Program-made: the position numbers and the translations under genes
Assembly: GCF_947179165.1 (NCBI RefSeq)
Contig: NC_077245.1
Location: 15,966,740 to 16,030,739 of the forward strand
DNA length: 64,000 nucleotides
Origin: Solanum dulcamara
Lineage: Eukaryota > Streptophyta > Magnoliopsida > Solanales > Solanaceae
Direction of reading: 5' to 3'
Part shown: in pieces, positions 13,132-24,666 of the stretch
Numbering within the stretch: the first letter of the stretch is position 1
How the letters are laid out: every line of letters begins with the position of its first letter
The notes under the pieces: generated by a model
What the model saw: the letters and a program-made list of their open reading frames with translations, nothing else
Told to the model about the DNA's origin: nothing
Database searches by the model: none

Positions 13132-13136
13132 TATTT
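13132..13136. other. Target-site duplication TATTT of the inner LTR
   Basis: TATTT repeats 1262-1266 and marks the inner antisense LTR as an independent insertion into the outer one. Confidence 0.9.
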
Positions 13137-13786
13137 CTTTACTACTAAGAACTAAAACTATATTTGAGAATGTGTATAGAGAGAAGATTTACTTGAGAAA
13201 TAAGGTGGGTATTTATAGGTGGGAAAGAGAGACCTAACAATAAATAAAATAATTATAAAAAACAAATCTGAAAATTTAGTGGAATATATTGATGTCATGG
13301 ATGATATTAAATGGAGGACAATTTATGTCATGAGTGATGTCAAATGTATCTAGATCTTTCTATGGTAGGTGAAATGAGTTATTTTTGACAGAATACTCTT
13401 TTTGGGAGCTGCGTTTGAATAAGATAAATTCCTTATTAGGATATGGTGTCTTCATAAGAATTGTAGATATGGAAGGCTAGTTTCATATCGTTTAAGAATC
13501 AACCAATTTGGATAAACCTACAGTGAGATATGATTTTTCTTCTATAAACACTCATTTCCATCACATCATCCTACCTTACAAACATTAATTTATTTGACCT
13601 ACTTAACCTCCGAATCTTAAAATATAGTCATCATAAAAGTTGTAGGTAATGATCTTGTGGTTACTCAAAAATTTGAATCACTCAATGTGGATATTCCTAT
13701 GAAAAGTTAGGCTCACAATACATAAGTTGTATCATGTTTAGGCAAAAATTAAAACATCATATACAACGTTTTTAGGAGATGTTACA
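13137..13786 (-). mobile_element. Outer antisense solo LTR, right part (unit 1)
   Basis: It completes the outer LTR begun at 1-1266 and ends GGAGATGTTACA. The next bases, CAAAC at 13787-13791, are the right target duplication, as in unit 2 where both CAAAC copies are visible (43974-43978 and 46301-46305). A short stretch after TTACTTGAGAAA is deleted relative to the unit-2 copy. Confidence 0.92.
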
Positions 13787-16700
13787 CAAACATACCCCGA
13801 CCTCCATAAAATTAGGTAACCAAATAATAAATTAGTATATTGGTAATAGGCGATGCGTGTGAATGCAAGTTTGTAGTAAAAACTAGTAACATCAAGAAGT
13901 CATCAATAACCAATTTTATAGACCCACCATGGTCCTCGACCTGCCAAGTAGGACCATGTAACTCCCTCATTTAGTTCAATGGTACACCGACCAGAGAGGC
14001 CCATAAGAGATGCGGGAAGTCCATATACATTGTCTGTACCCAAACCAGGTCTTGTACATAAGATATAATATCCATGTAGTTGTACTGGAGAGTGAGTGTC
14101 CAAGTTGATGTAGAAAAGGGAGACGCCATATTGGATAATCAAGTAAAGTCAAGAGCATCCCAGACGCAGCCAATGTAGAAAAAGGGCGACATCGCGTCAA
14201 ATATCAATAAAAATTAAGTGCATCCTCAATGCCTCTGATACTGCCAGTAGAAAAGAAGTACGTCCTCGACGCCTCATAAGTCTCAAAATTAATATCCAAG
14301 TGATTTAGGTGGTAAAACTACTGTTAAAACCAATTTAAAAATAGTAAGTTTGAGAATGTGTCTTCTCAAAATAGTAGTGAAAATTCAATGAAGAAATTGG
14401 GACCGCACCACAAAATATGTGAAAATGTTCAATCAATGCAAGCATGCCATCATCAACATCGAACCAAGATACACGCAATCAGAAATGTAATATAAAATCT
14501 TACCACACAACCAAGGCTAAAGGAAACTGACTGGAAATCTAGTCACTCCTCATACACGGCCTCGGGTCCAACAATATGACATTAGTAGATAAGGCACCAC
14601 AAGAATACCTCTAAACATAAAGTGAAGTAATTGAGAATTGGCTCAAGGGATGAATATCTTAGGATGGACGCCTTACCCCAAATATGCCACTCTAGCTCAC
14701 ATGTAATTTATACTATATAGTATCTAATAAAACTCAGTCAAAGTGAAACATTGTAGCCTACCTCAAATCCGATCACGCGCGTTCTAAATCTATTAATTTG
14801 AAGCTTTTCACTTACGAATCACCTTCAATTGTTGACACTATAATAAAATATTGATCACGACATCAATACAAACATTTTAACACTAAAATCACATTAATCA
14901 AAGACGGACCAAAAATTGAATCTATAACGGAATTGTGGAACCCGCATCAGGAATCTAAAAATTGACTTTGTGAAAAGATTCATTTTACCTCCCCGAACTT
15001 GTTTCCTAAAACGAAACACAATTCGGAGCTCGGAAAATCAATCCATGCATTTCACTCACCATTAAAGCTAAAAAAAGAAGAAGAGAGGTCCTCTAACAGT
15101 CCCGAGCACCCTAAGCATAGCCACACCAATTTTGAGCAACCCAGCCTTTGAATCATCCAAAAAAGAGCTAAAATGAGAGAGAAATTGCATTTAGAAAAGA
15201 GGGTTGAATGCTGATTTTTGGCTTAAAATAAAGTAAGAATTGGTCGCTAAAGTGACTTCTGGTCGCTAAAAGTCTGCATCAGATATTAGCTATTTTTCTA
15301 TTTTTTTCAAAGTCCCCGCAGTATCCTCAAGATTCATTCGGTACCCGATAAAATAAACCAGATATACTACCCACTAAAATCAATATTCTGGACTCAATAA
15401 AATTATTGAATTTATGAAAAAAATTATTATGACAGAAATACCCCTTCGGGACTCAGTAGGCCTAAACACAACTTGTCCCCTAAACTCCCAGAATCAAAAG
15501 GAAGATCTCATGATCCAAACAAATGGTATTTTTAGACCAAATTCAACATTCCGAAGCTATTGACTCTGACGAAATTGCCATATGACAACTAATTCTTCAA
15601 ATTTGACCAAAGTCAACTCTAGGCCTTTAAAGTTTCCAAACCCTCGTCTAAGTGCTCAAACTCACACCGAAAGCCTTAGGACCCAGACTAAAGGTCTTTC
15701 TAGACCAAACTCGACATTCTGGAGTTAATCGCGTTAAAGAAATTTTAATTTGAGTCTGTTTTTCCAAAATGTTGACCATAGTAAACTTAGGCCAAAGTAA
15801 AAAGGCCTAATGGCAAAAATTCACACTGAAAGCCTCGGGGTCAGAGCCTATTATGCCACTATCCTAAATTGACTCTTCCGGAGCTGATTAGACCGTCACA
15901 ACTCCATTCTGAGGCCATTTTCCTAGAATTTTGACCTAAGTCAACCATTTAGACTCTAAGAGCTCCAAAATACAGAAACTGGCATAAAACCCAAGCGAAC
16001 GACCAGGCGACCAAACTGTCAGCCCCAACAAATTATAAATTACTTGGAGTCACTACAGGAAAGTTGTGAACTCTGAAAAGATAGGAATACAGAGGAAATG
16101 ACCTGAAGGGTCATAACACCACACAATATTGGTAACTCGCACTAAGCAAATCGGGTGCAATGAGCTGTATATGCCATTTTGAACGTAAAATAAATAGCTG
16201 GTAGAACAATTTCAGACATTATTTCTTTCATCTCAGGGCTTTTTATGTTAAGAATTCAATGTAGTTTCTTTAATTGATGGTTAATTTTAGAACAAAAATA
16301 TCTAATTACGCTTGTGTTGGTATATATGCAGATTGCTTTATCTCCAAATTTGTCCATCTCTCTACGTTACTATTCTAGCGTGCATATAACTATGTTATTA
16401 TTGAGATTTTAAATTATTTTATTACTACAATAGATAAAAATGCCCTGATGGTTTTAAAATTTGTTCCTCATTTATTTAACTTACTCTGTGATTTATAAGT
16501 GATTAGGAGAGAAGTAAATTACCAAATTGGTCTTTGATCTTTGCAAGTTGTACCAACCTTATTATAATATGTAATGTCTGTGTGTGCCGCAATTTTTTGT
16601 ATTTATTCCAATAAACAGTTATGCTTTTTAGTGAATAATTGGCAAAAAATGATTTTTTTATATGCACCATCGATCGGTATACAATGAAGAGATCAAAGAA

Positions 16701-16946
16701 GAAAAGTAACAAACAAAAACGAATTAACATTCATGTTATAACATCCTTGAAAAAAATATTAACTTGCAAATTTAATCACCCTCGTAAAAATACAAAATAC
16801 TATAAATTTAACTTATATACATCAACACAGTGCTGTAAAGAATAGTATAAAAATTCTAGTTAAACTTGTGAAATACATTTGAATCAAAGAAATACGTTTA
16901 TTCAATATTAGCACAAGGTAAGGCAACTGAAAGTAAATTTCATCAA
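13787..16946. repeat. Decayed LTR-like or low-copy DNA, no intact gene (unit 1)
   Basis: I see no convincing gene. The 15400-16030 stretch, with recurring phrases about GACCAAACTCGACATTC and CACACCGAAAGCC, has the look of decayed Gypsy LTR sequence, but no ends or target duplications can be placed. Open frames near 13900-14200 are short, overlap each other and resemble no family. The stretch recurs at 46301-49483. Confidence 0.5.
15241..15280. repeat. Two-unit minisatellite, 19-20 bp period
   Basis: The unit TGGTCGCTAAAGTGACTTC is present about twice here. The corresponding site in unit 2 (47759-47810) has three units, so the array changed length after the duplication. Confidence 0.8.
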
Positions 16947-17108
16947 TTAAACGGAAGGGTTGATCTTTTTCTTATCATTCTTGAAGGTGGAGGTGGTAGC
17001 TTTCACTATCTTTTCAACAGCCATTGCCTTCACTGACTTCTTATCCTTCTTTGGAAACACACTACCATTCTTTGATGTGCCTTCTTTTCCCTTTCCATTT
17101 TTCTTCAT
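16947..17108 (-). CDS. Small lysine-rich protein, paralogue A (53 aa, unit 1)
   Basis: I do not recognise the family and assign no function. The predicted protein begins MKKNGKGKEG, has 16 lysines in 53 residues, a central PKKDKKSVKAM segment that could serve as a nuclear-localisation signal, and ends TFKNDKKKINPSV. It has no signal peptide, membrane segment or cysteine. The ATG at 17108 is supported by the TATA box about 190 bases upstream and by alignment with three other copies. The unit-2 counterpart (49484-49645) differs at two residues: Glu instead of Lys at position 2, and Val instead of Ala at position 30. The second paralogue at 19012-19182 shares the core NGSVFPKKDKKSVKAMAVEK. The leader holds about 100 bases not present in the second paralogue, possibly an insertion or an untranslated intron. 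Transcripts or peptides would be needed to prove expression. Confidence 0.65.
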   Translation of the reverse strand: MKKNGKGKEGTSKNGSVFPKKDKKSVKAMAVEKIVKATTSTFKNDKKKINPSV

Positions 17109-17296
17109 ATCTTTGTTGAGAATATAACTAAGTAAATAAAATTGTGCTCTCTATAACAACTTAAACTTTTAGATGAGATGGTCACACGATACTTCAAACA
17201 ATCTCTTCTCCTAGATGACTTATGAATATGAGGAAGTGGAATTAATATATATTGTTGCTTTAACTTGTGATCTTTTGAGGAGTTCATACGTTGAGG

Positions 17297-17304
17297 TATT
17301 TATA
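17297..17304 (-). promoter_or_regulatory. TATA box of small gene A (unit 1)
   Basis: On the minus strand it reads CTCCTATAAATACCTCAA. The same box and surrounding bases occur before all four small genes. Further upstream (about 17517-17572) a block rich in CACACCCACA is also shared with the second paralogue. Confidence 0.72.
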
Positions 17305-17579
17305 GGAGTTTTGAGGCTTTTGTTTATGGTCGTGAATGTTTTCATGCATCTCTGGTTGAATTTCTGAGTAATTAGCTCATGTAAGATTAAATGAAGATTG
17401 TTGATTATTTCTTGCATGGAATACGTGTTTGTGTGTGTTAGTAAAAATTGAAATTATATTACTCCTACTTAGTTTGTCATTTGCATATATGGGGTGTATG
17501 TGTTGGATGGGAATGAGTTTTGTGGGTTTGTGTGTGGGTGTGCGGATTGATTAGGATGACTCCTACATAATTTTGGTTT

Positions 17580-18950
17580 TTTGTATTTATTAATTTCAGT
17601 TGACGACCTATGAAATTGTTATATACATTTCTTGGAAATGAATGAAGTATTCTGGATTACTCATGATGATAGTTTATTTTCAAAAATATTTAAACCACTA
17701 CTAAGGTTTTGGAAGTGGAATTTCATTATATTTAAGCTTTATTTGTTTTCGAACTAATGAATATAAACATTTTAAAATTGTATAAATACATATGTGATGA
17801 GTTGCACAAAATTCTAAACGAGAAAAATATAAGTCTGAACTAATGAATGGTAATGAGTTTATTCGACTGATATTTATCATCATTCCAAAGTACAAACATG
17901 TTAAATACTTCTTTCAAATAATATGAATATGAGAATATCTTTGAACTGATTTGTGCTGTCATATAGGACACATGTTTTTACTTATTTAACTTTATACAAA
18001 TTTAAGTATCAACTTGTGTACACTTAAAAGTTGAAGGACATAAATATCAGTTAAGACCAAGTTAAATAACACATTTATGTATATCTGCGCTTAAAATATA
18101 TATTTATTGGGGCAAAAGAAATTCATATGTAAATAATGTAAGATTTAATGATTACACAAATTTGGGAAAAAGAACTAAAATTGTTGATTCAACTTCAACG
18201 TTTAATGTCTATACATTAAATTGCTTGAAAAGAATAAGCACTAAAATTCCTTCAAAATGTATCCATTGATCACACGTTGTTTCCATGGCTCACATCTCTT
18301 TTGATTTACACACATGATGTACTTTTCACTATTGTTCTTTGTGAAATTATAAATGTAATTTTGTAAGTAGTGTAATTTATCTCTTAAAAATATCAAACTT
18401 TATTAAAATAAAGGGCAAATATGAAAAAAATTCAAACATTCATCTTGACTTTAAACAATTCAAATATTTTAAACAATGAAAAAAGCTTCAAAAATTCATT
18501 TAAGATAGAATAGAGTGAGTAGATTAAAAGGGCCCTAAGTCAACCAATGTTGAAGTAACAAAGATGATAAGTAGATTTTTTCAGTTTTTTTAAAACAAAA
18601 AAATTTGGGGATACGGGATGCTGGGAAGGGGAAGGGGAAATGGGGAGGGTTCAAATAAACAAACAACTGACCTTCTAAAATTCTCCATGGTTTAAATTTA
18701 TAAATTAACAACGGAATATAATGAGCAAACGAAAACGAAGACTCGTGTTACAACTTACAAAATACTTGAAGATAAATTAATAAAGGAAATATCACTCTAA
18801 TTAAAAAAAAAACTACACCATAATTTATTAATGATTTTAACTTATATATGTCAACAGTATTATAAAGAATCAGCAAATAGTGTAAACATTTTTTACAATA
18901 TTGGCGATGTATATAAGTTAAACCCTCTAAATACATATATATTACATAAA
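17580..18950. other. AT-rich spacer between the two small genes
   Basis: There is no supported gene. The part from about 18715 onward matches the 3' flank of paralogue A (16640-16920), so the two small genes arose by a local duplication that included flanking DNA. The same arrangement is present in unit 2. Confidence 0.5.
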
Positions 18951-19011
18951 TATTTTATTCAATATATAATATAAGCACAATCATAAAAGCAAGTTCATTA
19001 TAGTAAGGGGA

Positions 19012-19182
19012 CTAAGAGGTGCCATCACAGGGGTTAATCTTTTTCTTATCATTCTTGAAAGTGGACACCACAGCTTTGCCTATCTTTTCAACAGCCATTG
19101 CCTTCACTGACTTCTTGTCTTTCTTTGGAAACACACTGCCATTCTTTGGTTTGCTTTCTTTACCCTTTCCATTATTCTCCAT
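19012..19182 (-). CDS. Small lysine-rich protein, paralogue B (56 aa, unit 1)
   Basis: It is the second member of the uncharacterised family. It begins MENNGKGKESKPKNG and shares the FPKKDKKSVKAMAVEKI core and the TFKNDKKKINP tail with paralogue A, then ends CDGTS. The short differing stretches (KATTS versus KAVVS, and the C-terminus) are conservative or terminal. The start at 19182 lies about 100 bases below a TATA box, with a short A-rich leader ending AAGAGAA. The unit-2 copy differs only at residue 2 (Lys for Glu). Function is unknown; a basic, possibly nuclear or nucleic-acid-binding peptide is one guess from composition alone. Confidence 0.65.
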   Translation of the reverse strand: MENNGKGKESKPKNGSVFPKKDKKSVKAMAVEKIGKAVVSTFKNDKKKINPCDGTS

Positions 19183-19285
19183 TTCTCTTCTCTTAGAATT
19201 AATTATATATGAATATGAGGAAGTGTAATGTATTATTGCTTTGTTGCTTTAGCTTGTGATGCTTTGAGGAGTTCATATGTTGAGG

Positions 19286-19293
19286 TATTTATA
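19286..19293 (-). promoter_or_regulatory. TATA box of small gene B (unit 1)
   Basis: On the minus strand CTCCTATAAATACCTCAA is identical to the box of paralogue A. The shared CACACCCACA block lies farther upstream here (about 19797-19845), because a MITE-like insertion and other DNA separate it from the core promoter. Confidence 0.72.
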
Positions 19294-19578
19294 GGAGTTT
19301 TAAGGCCTTTGTTTATGGTATTTTTCTGAATGTTTTCATGTAACTTCTTGTTCAATTTCTAAGTTAGCTCATGTAAGTTTTTGAAAACATTGTTTGTCTA
19401 TTATATTTTGTGCATGGAATGCATGTGTGTGTTTGTGTGTGGTTGGAATTAGTAATTTATATCTCAAGTCTTCTGTTATTAAAAAGTGTGAGTTGGTACA
19501 GATGGTCAATCGCCATGAAACTATTCCATTTTATTTACAATCTAATTAGTTGCTAAAATTGAGTAATTTTTATTTAGT

Positions 19579-19750
19579 ACTCTTTGCCTCAATTTATGTG
19601 AAGAGGCTCGGAATTAGTACGAAGGTCAACAGATTTTATTTTGATTAAGAATTTGAGTATAGACTCTTCAAATAATTTAAAACAAAATTTATCAATTTGA
19701 AAATTACACAAAAAAAAACTAAGAAGCAATATAACTAATAGTTTCAAAAA
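19579..19750. repeat. MITE-like relic in the promoter of small gene B
   Basis: ACTCTTTGCCTCAATTTATG resembles the CTCCCTCCGTCTCAATTTATG-type terminus common to Solanaceae MITEs (recognised from memory). A clean second inverted terminus is not visible, so the right limit is approximate. It lies between the core promoter and the conserved upstream block of small gene B. Confidence 0.45.
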
Positions 19751-20329
19751 ATAAAATTATATTATTGCATGGTGTGTGTGTTGGAGGAGCATGGGTTTTG
19801 TGGGTTTGTGTGGGTGTGTGGATTAAATAGGATGACTCCTATTTAATTTGCCTCAGAAGATATGTAGATCGTAGTTTTCATAAAGGAAAAATGTCCCTAC
19901 CATAATATTTACATGAAAAAATATCTCGAGCTCAAATAATCAGCCTTATGTGTTCTTAAATATGTAGGGATTACATCAAAGAGATAATACATAAATAATA
20001 CGTAAAAGATTTTATTAAAGTAATAACCGTGTGGGTCAATTCTTCTTAAATTTTGTTTGCGTTCACTGTTCAAGACGTAAAGGGAATTCATTGTAAATTT
20101 CAATTGTGGGTTATCTTTGTTTATTAAAAAGCATATATAATATCCCCTATCACTGTTATTATTAAGAGAAACTAGCTAATTACACAAACATTTCTATCAT
20201 ATTTATTAATTTTCTTTATAATTTAAAATTATTCTATTTTATATTACTAACTAATAATTTCATGCCGTATTTAAAATTAAATACATCTAGACACATGTTG
20301 TTTGCTATCAGATACACTGAAATAGAGAT

Positions 20330-20640
20330 AGAGACAAGCGACAATAGAAGGAAGGAGGGCAATATTTGTCTATGTATCTCAGATGCATGTGAATCACACT
20401 AGATACACACTAGATACCTGTATATGTATGTATCTGGTGTGATTCGTATGTATCTGGGATACTAGATTCATATATAAGAGAGTGGCGAGCGAAATGGGAG
20501 AGAGACGAGCAAGATTTATCTATGTATCCCATATACATGTGAATCCACTTGGATATAGTGTATCTACAATAAATTAAATCTGATTTTGACCTCATATATC
20601 CTGAGATCGATACATGTATCTGGATGTATCTGGGCATGCC
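20330..20640. repeat. Repeat with TATGTATCTGG-type motifs
   Basis: TATGTATCT, TGTATCTGG and GTGAATC(A/C)AC recur several times around a GAGAGTGGCGAGCGAAATGG core. The look is that of a dispersed Solanum repeat. The unit-2 copy is at 52870-53180. Confidence 0.5.
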
Positions 20641-20691
20641 AAAATCTGATAAGATTAATAATATTGCAAACTAGCATGTAGCTGAGTAATT

Positions 20692-23600
20692 TTATTTTTA
20701 TGGGAACAGACCCTACACGAGGCTCCCAACTCTCGTGCACAGTCAGGGGTTAAGCAACACCCCCAAGCCTTAACATAAATAATCAAAAGAAAATACAAGG
20801 AGGGGGACATAAACCTTACCTCCGATCCTATGGTGGTTCATAAGTCAGCCAACCTATTAAGGTCGGCCAACTCATCCCCAATACAAAAAAGAGACTAACT
20901 ATTACTAGAAAGCAGTAAACCTATGAGAGGACTCCTCTCGGTACAATTCAACTAAGAAAGCATAAATGAGGGAGACTCTCTCCTTCCATGAGAAAAAAGG
21001 AAAGTAACCTACACTAGTCCTATTCAACTATGCTACGTACCAGACATAGCTACATTGAAGAAGAACAAGTATACGAAACGTCTATCTCGCATGGGATGGG
21101 AAATTCTTTTCATTTTTGCTCTTTTTAGTCTTGTCGTACCAAGTAAATCCAGTTGAAGTGTGCCTTTGTATCAGTATCATGATTACCAGCTAAGGAGGCT
21201 GAAAGGAGAGGAAGTATATGGAGCTATAGTAGCCAACATCTTGGATTTGTTGTGGAGAAAAGTGTAGCTGCATTCGAACACCTGCATGGGGGTCCAAATG
21301 TATGGTTGCTGTAAATCTGCACCTACAAGTAGCCAAGGGAGCAAACAAACATGGTTGTTGTAGTTCTGTAACCAGCTCCTTGCTATCTCTCCCTCTGTTG
21401 GATGATGGTCAAGTCCTTGGGATACCTGCACAGACAGACAAAACCAGAAATATACACAAGCAACCAAGTCTGAAGGTTGTTGTACATGGGAGTGTGTTGG
21501 TTTTTGCATCTGTTGTTGTTGATGCTGTTGAACTTCATCTTTGAAGTCTGCACTTTCAGCTTCAGCTCTGTGGTTGAGTTGTTGTTTGGTGTGTGGTTGA
21601 GCATTTTTTTGGTGTTGTGTTCCCACAGTATGTATATGAAGTTGATGGAGATGTAACATGTTACAGCTACTCATGATATTGTTGTTGGTTCTTGGATGTT
21701 GTCTATGAGGTTGTTGGAGTTCCATCTGAGTTCCATTATTGCCTGTATCTCCAACAACCTGCACAAACAAACAAGCAAACAAACAAGAAAACACATAATT
21801 CCAAGAGCAGTTCCAAAAGTTCTGAATGTGGTGCCATTCCTCTGTTGCAGCTGGCTTCCTCAAATTCTGTATTTGCAAAAGCTCCTTGTTGCTGCCATTG
21901 TAGTTAGGCTGCTTGTTGGTCCTTGCTTTGAATTGGTTCAGCTTCTTAGAGTACCTGCACAGCCAAACAAAACCTACAAAACATGAAACTAAAGAAGTGT
22001 GCAAGCTGCTTTAATTAGCTTGTATTTATTCCTTTTCTGCTGCAAGTTGGTGGAGCTATTGCAGATGTTGATGGACTGCATCTGGTATGCATGGAGAGGT
22101 GATGGGAGTAGGTGAGGCCCTTGCATGTGTGGATGTTGTCTCCTTTTTTCTGAGACTTTGTGTACTTGCACAAACAATTAACCAAAGAGCCACACAAGTA
22201 TGGGAGCTGTGAGGGCTGTTGCAGTCCTGTAGGCAGCTTCTAGTTGCCTCCAAAGGAGAGTTGATCAGCTCCTTTCAAGGTACCTTATGTGCCAACCAGG
22301 ATGGGCTTTGAGTACAAGGTTGTCTCCCTCTGTTTGACTCTTTGTGGAACTGTACACAGCTTCTTGTTGCCTCCAAAGAGAGAGTGACCAGCTCCTTTGA
22401 AGTGTTCAACTCATTAAAGTACCTGCACATGTCCACAAAAACAAGACAACATGCTAATAAGAATTGTAGATGGTCCTTCTGAGCTGCAGGGTGAAGTTGT
22501 TTAATGCTACTGCTGGGGCTGTTGTTGTGGAAGAAAAAGGACTGAATCACAATGCTGGTGATGCATCCCTGGCTTAAAAGTTTGACTGAAGGTGGCTTGC
22601 ACTTTGGAAGGATCCATTGTTGTTGTTTGATGTGCCTGTATACATCTTCTTCTTTCCTTCTTAGCTGATGTGTTCGACTGCTTGTTGTTGCATGTTTCTA
22701 TTCCTACACATAACAAGTGTACATAGCAAGGAGCTCTAGGAAGCTTGAGGTGTAAGAGAGCTGTTGCAGGTGCTGCATCAAGGAATTTGGCATGAGAGTA
22801 GTGTTGGTGTGTTGGTGAATTCCCAAGCTGCCAGGTTGTTGTCTCCTCAGTTCAGAATGTGAAATGGGGAATAAGTTGGTGGGATTATATGTTGATGAAT
22901 CAATCCAGCAACCTGCAACAATACAATAAACAACCAAAAGCAAAAAAGAATTTGCACCAGCTAGCAAAAAAGAGAGTTCTTCCAGGAGTGCTTTGGAGTC
23001 TGTCAGAATTTTCAACGACGCTCGACTAACGTCTCCAATTATCCGATTGAGTTGAAACTTCTTGAGATATATCCAGACATCCCTTTCTTTAGTTCTGCAA
23101 GGTTTGGAGATTTTTTGCCCAAGTTGGAAAAAAGGCCCTCTCTTTAGGCTTAAGGCAGCTGAAATTTTCAATGTCGCTCGCCTAATGCCTCCAATTGTCC
23201 GTTTGGGCTGAAACTTCTTGGGCCTTGTCAATATATTATTTTCTGAACCCCTGCAAAGATTGGAGCTGTTTGGACAGGTCCTCATGCTGCATCTCAGCCT
23301 ACACATGCTGCCCTGCTGAAGCTAAGATGTTGCAGGGTGGTTGGAAGTTGTATTTGTGCTTTTCTCTATGTATTTGTTGTTAAGGGATGTTGATACATCA
23401 ATCCAGGCACCTGAAATAATACAACAACCAAAAACAAACAAAACAAGGCTTGCACAAACTAGCAAAAAGGAAGGGACCTCAGTAAGAGCTTTGGAGACTA
23501 TTATCTTTTTCCAAGTCGCTCGACTAACGTCTCCAATTATCCTTTTGACTTGAAACTTCATGAGGTTTGCATATATGGCCTTTTCTTTATCCCTGCAAAT

Positions 23601-24660
23601 TTTGAAGGCTTTTTGCCCAACTTGGAAGTTCCAAAAATCAAAATGCTTTCTCTTTAGGCTTAAGGCAGCTGAATTTTTCCATGTCGCTCGCCTAATGCTT
23701 CCAATTGTCCATTTGGGCTTAAACTTCTTGGGCCTTGTAAAAATAGTATGTACTGCAATCCTGCAAAGTTTTGAGGCCATGGTGCAATTCCACATGCTGT
23801 AACTTACCCTGCACCTCTTATCCTGCTGAAGTTTAGTTACAGATGTTGCAGGGTGGGTGTTGGCTTGAGTGAGAGGCTGACTATTTGGTGAAGTCCTAGC
23901 ATGCCAAGTTGTTGTTTCTCTTTTGTTGAGGTATCTTGAATCTGTAAAGACAAGTGACAAGAAGACAACCAAGGAGGATAGATGCACAGGCTGCTGCAGG
24001 TTCTTTAGTAGCAGGTTCTTTTGTAGCTCCAAGTTACTTCCATAGTAAAGGAGGTTGAGATGCATGTTGTTGCAAGCTACTTCCAAGAGGGGACCCATAG
24101 TTGTGATCAAGATCAGCTCCTTAGGGTACCTGCACCCACCAACAGAAACAGAAAAACACACATACAAACAATTCTACAAGTTATAGTAACTAATACTAAT
24201 GACTTGTAGGTGTTCCCTGAGTGTTGCTGGAGGGTGTTGTTGTTGATACAGGTAAGAAGCCAGCTGAATTTGCAGTAAAAAGGATTCCCTAAGCAGGGTC
24301 CTATGTTACTGCAACCCTTAGCATAAATCCAAAAATGGCTTGCATCAATAGGATTAGGCAACCTTCCAGTTGTAGCATGATGCATCCTGCTCCTGCTGCA
24401 CCATGGGACATATAAGGGTATGCCTCTAGGGAAAGGATGAGGAGGTGCAAGTTTGTAATTACCTGCACATACAACAAAGATAGGAAAAGAAAGAAGAAAA
24501 ATCCTATTCCTTACCTCAAGAGGCAAGTTGTTATGTCTATGAAAGCAATAAGAAGAGGAGGTTATCCCCTTTACAATGGTCCTAATTATAGGATCTTCAA
24601 AGTAGCTATAACTATACATAGAAATATCCAAGTTGAAGCCAAATTAGAACTGTAATAAGG
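20692..24660 (-). repeat. Long 3' region of the LINE, degenerate repeat array
   Basis: On the element strand a T-rich tract followed by GTGCAGGT(A/T) recurs about every 200-530 bases. On the plus strand the ACCTGCAC-type cores are near 21425, 21758, 21953, 22166, 22421, 22911, 24128 and 24462, with weaker versions near 23409 and 23938. Several are followed by related text such as GGTACTCTAAGAAGCTGAAC or GGTACTTTAATGAGTTGAAC, so they are units of an old tandem array. Reading frames here are Gln-, His- and Asn-rich with no domain and are unlikely to be coding. The terminal segment at 20692-21130 is non-repetitive. Confidence 0.65.
22905..23835 (-). repeat. Nested duplication inside the LINE 3' region
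   Basis: A block of about 450 bases occurs twice (about 22905-23330 and 23405-23830). Within each block a segment built on GTCGCTCG(A/C)CTAA(C/T)G and TCCAATT(A/G)TCC occurs twice, so four diverged copies lie near 23015, 23170, 23514 and 23680. The arrangement suggests two successive duplications. Confidence 0.75.
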
Positions 24661-24666
24661 GAGAGG

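Noticed and set aside
21183..22004. A 273-codon minus-strand frame rich in Gln, His and Asn in the LINE 3' region, and two others at 22704-23306 and 23322-24167.
   Set aside because: Composition follows the repeat array, there is no domain, start contexts are poor, and overlapping frames are equally open.
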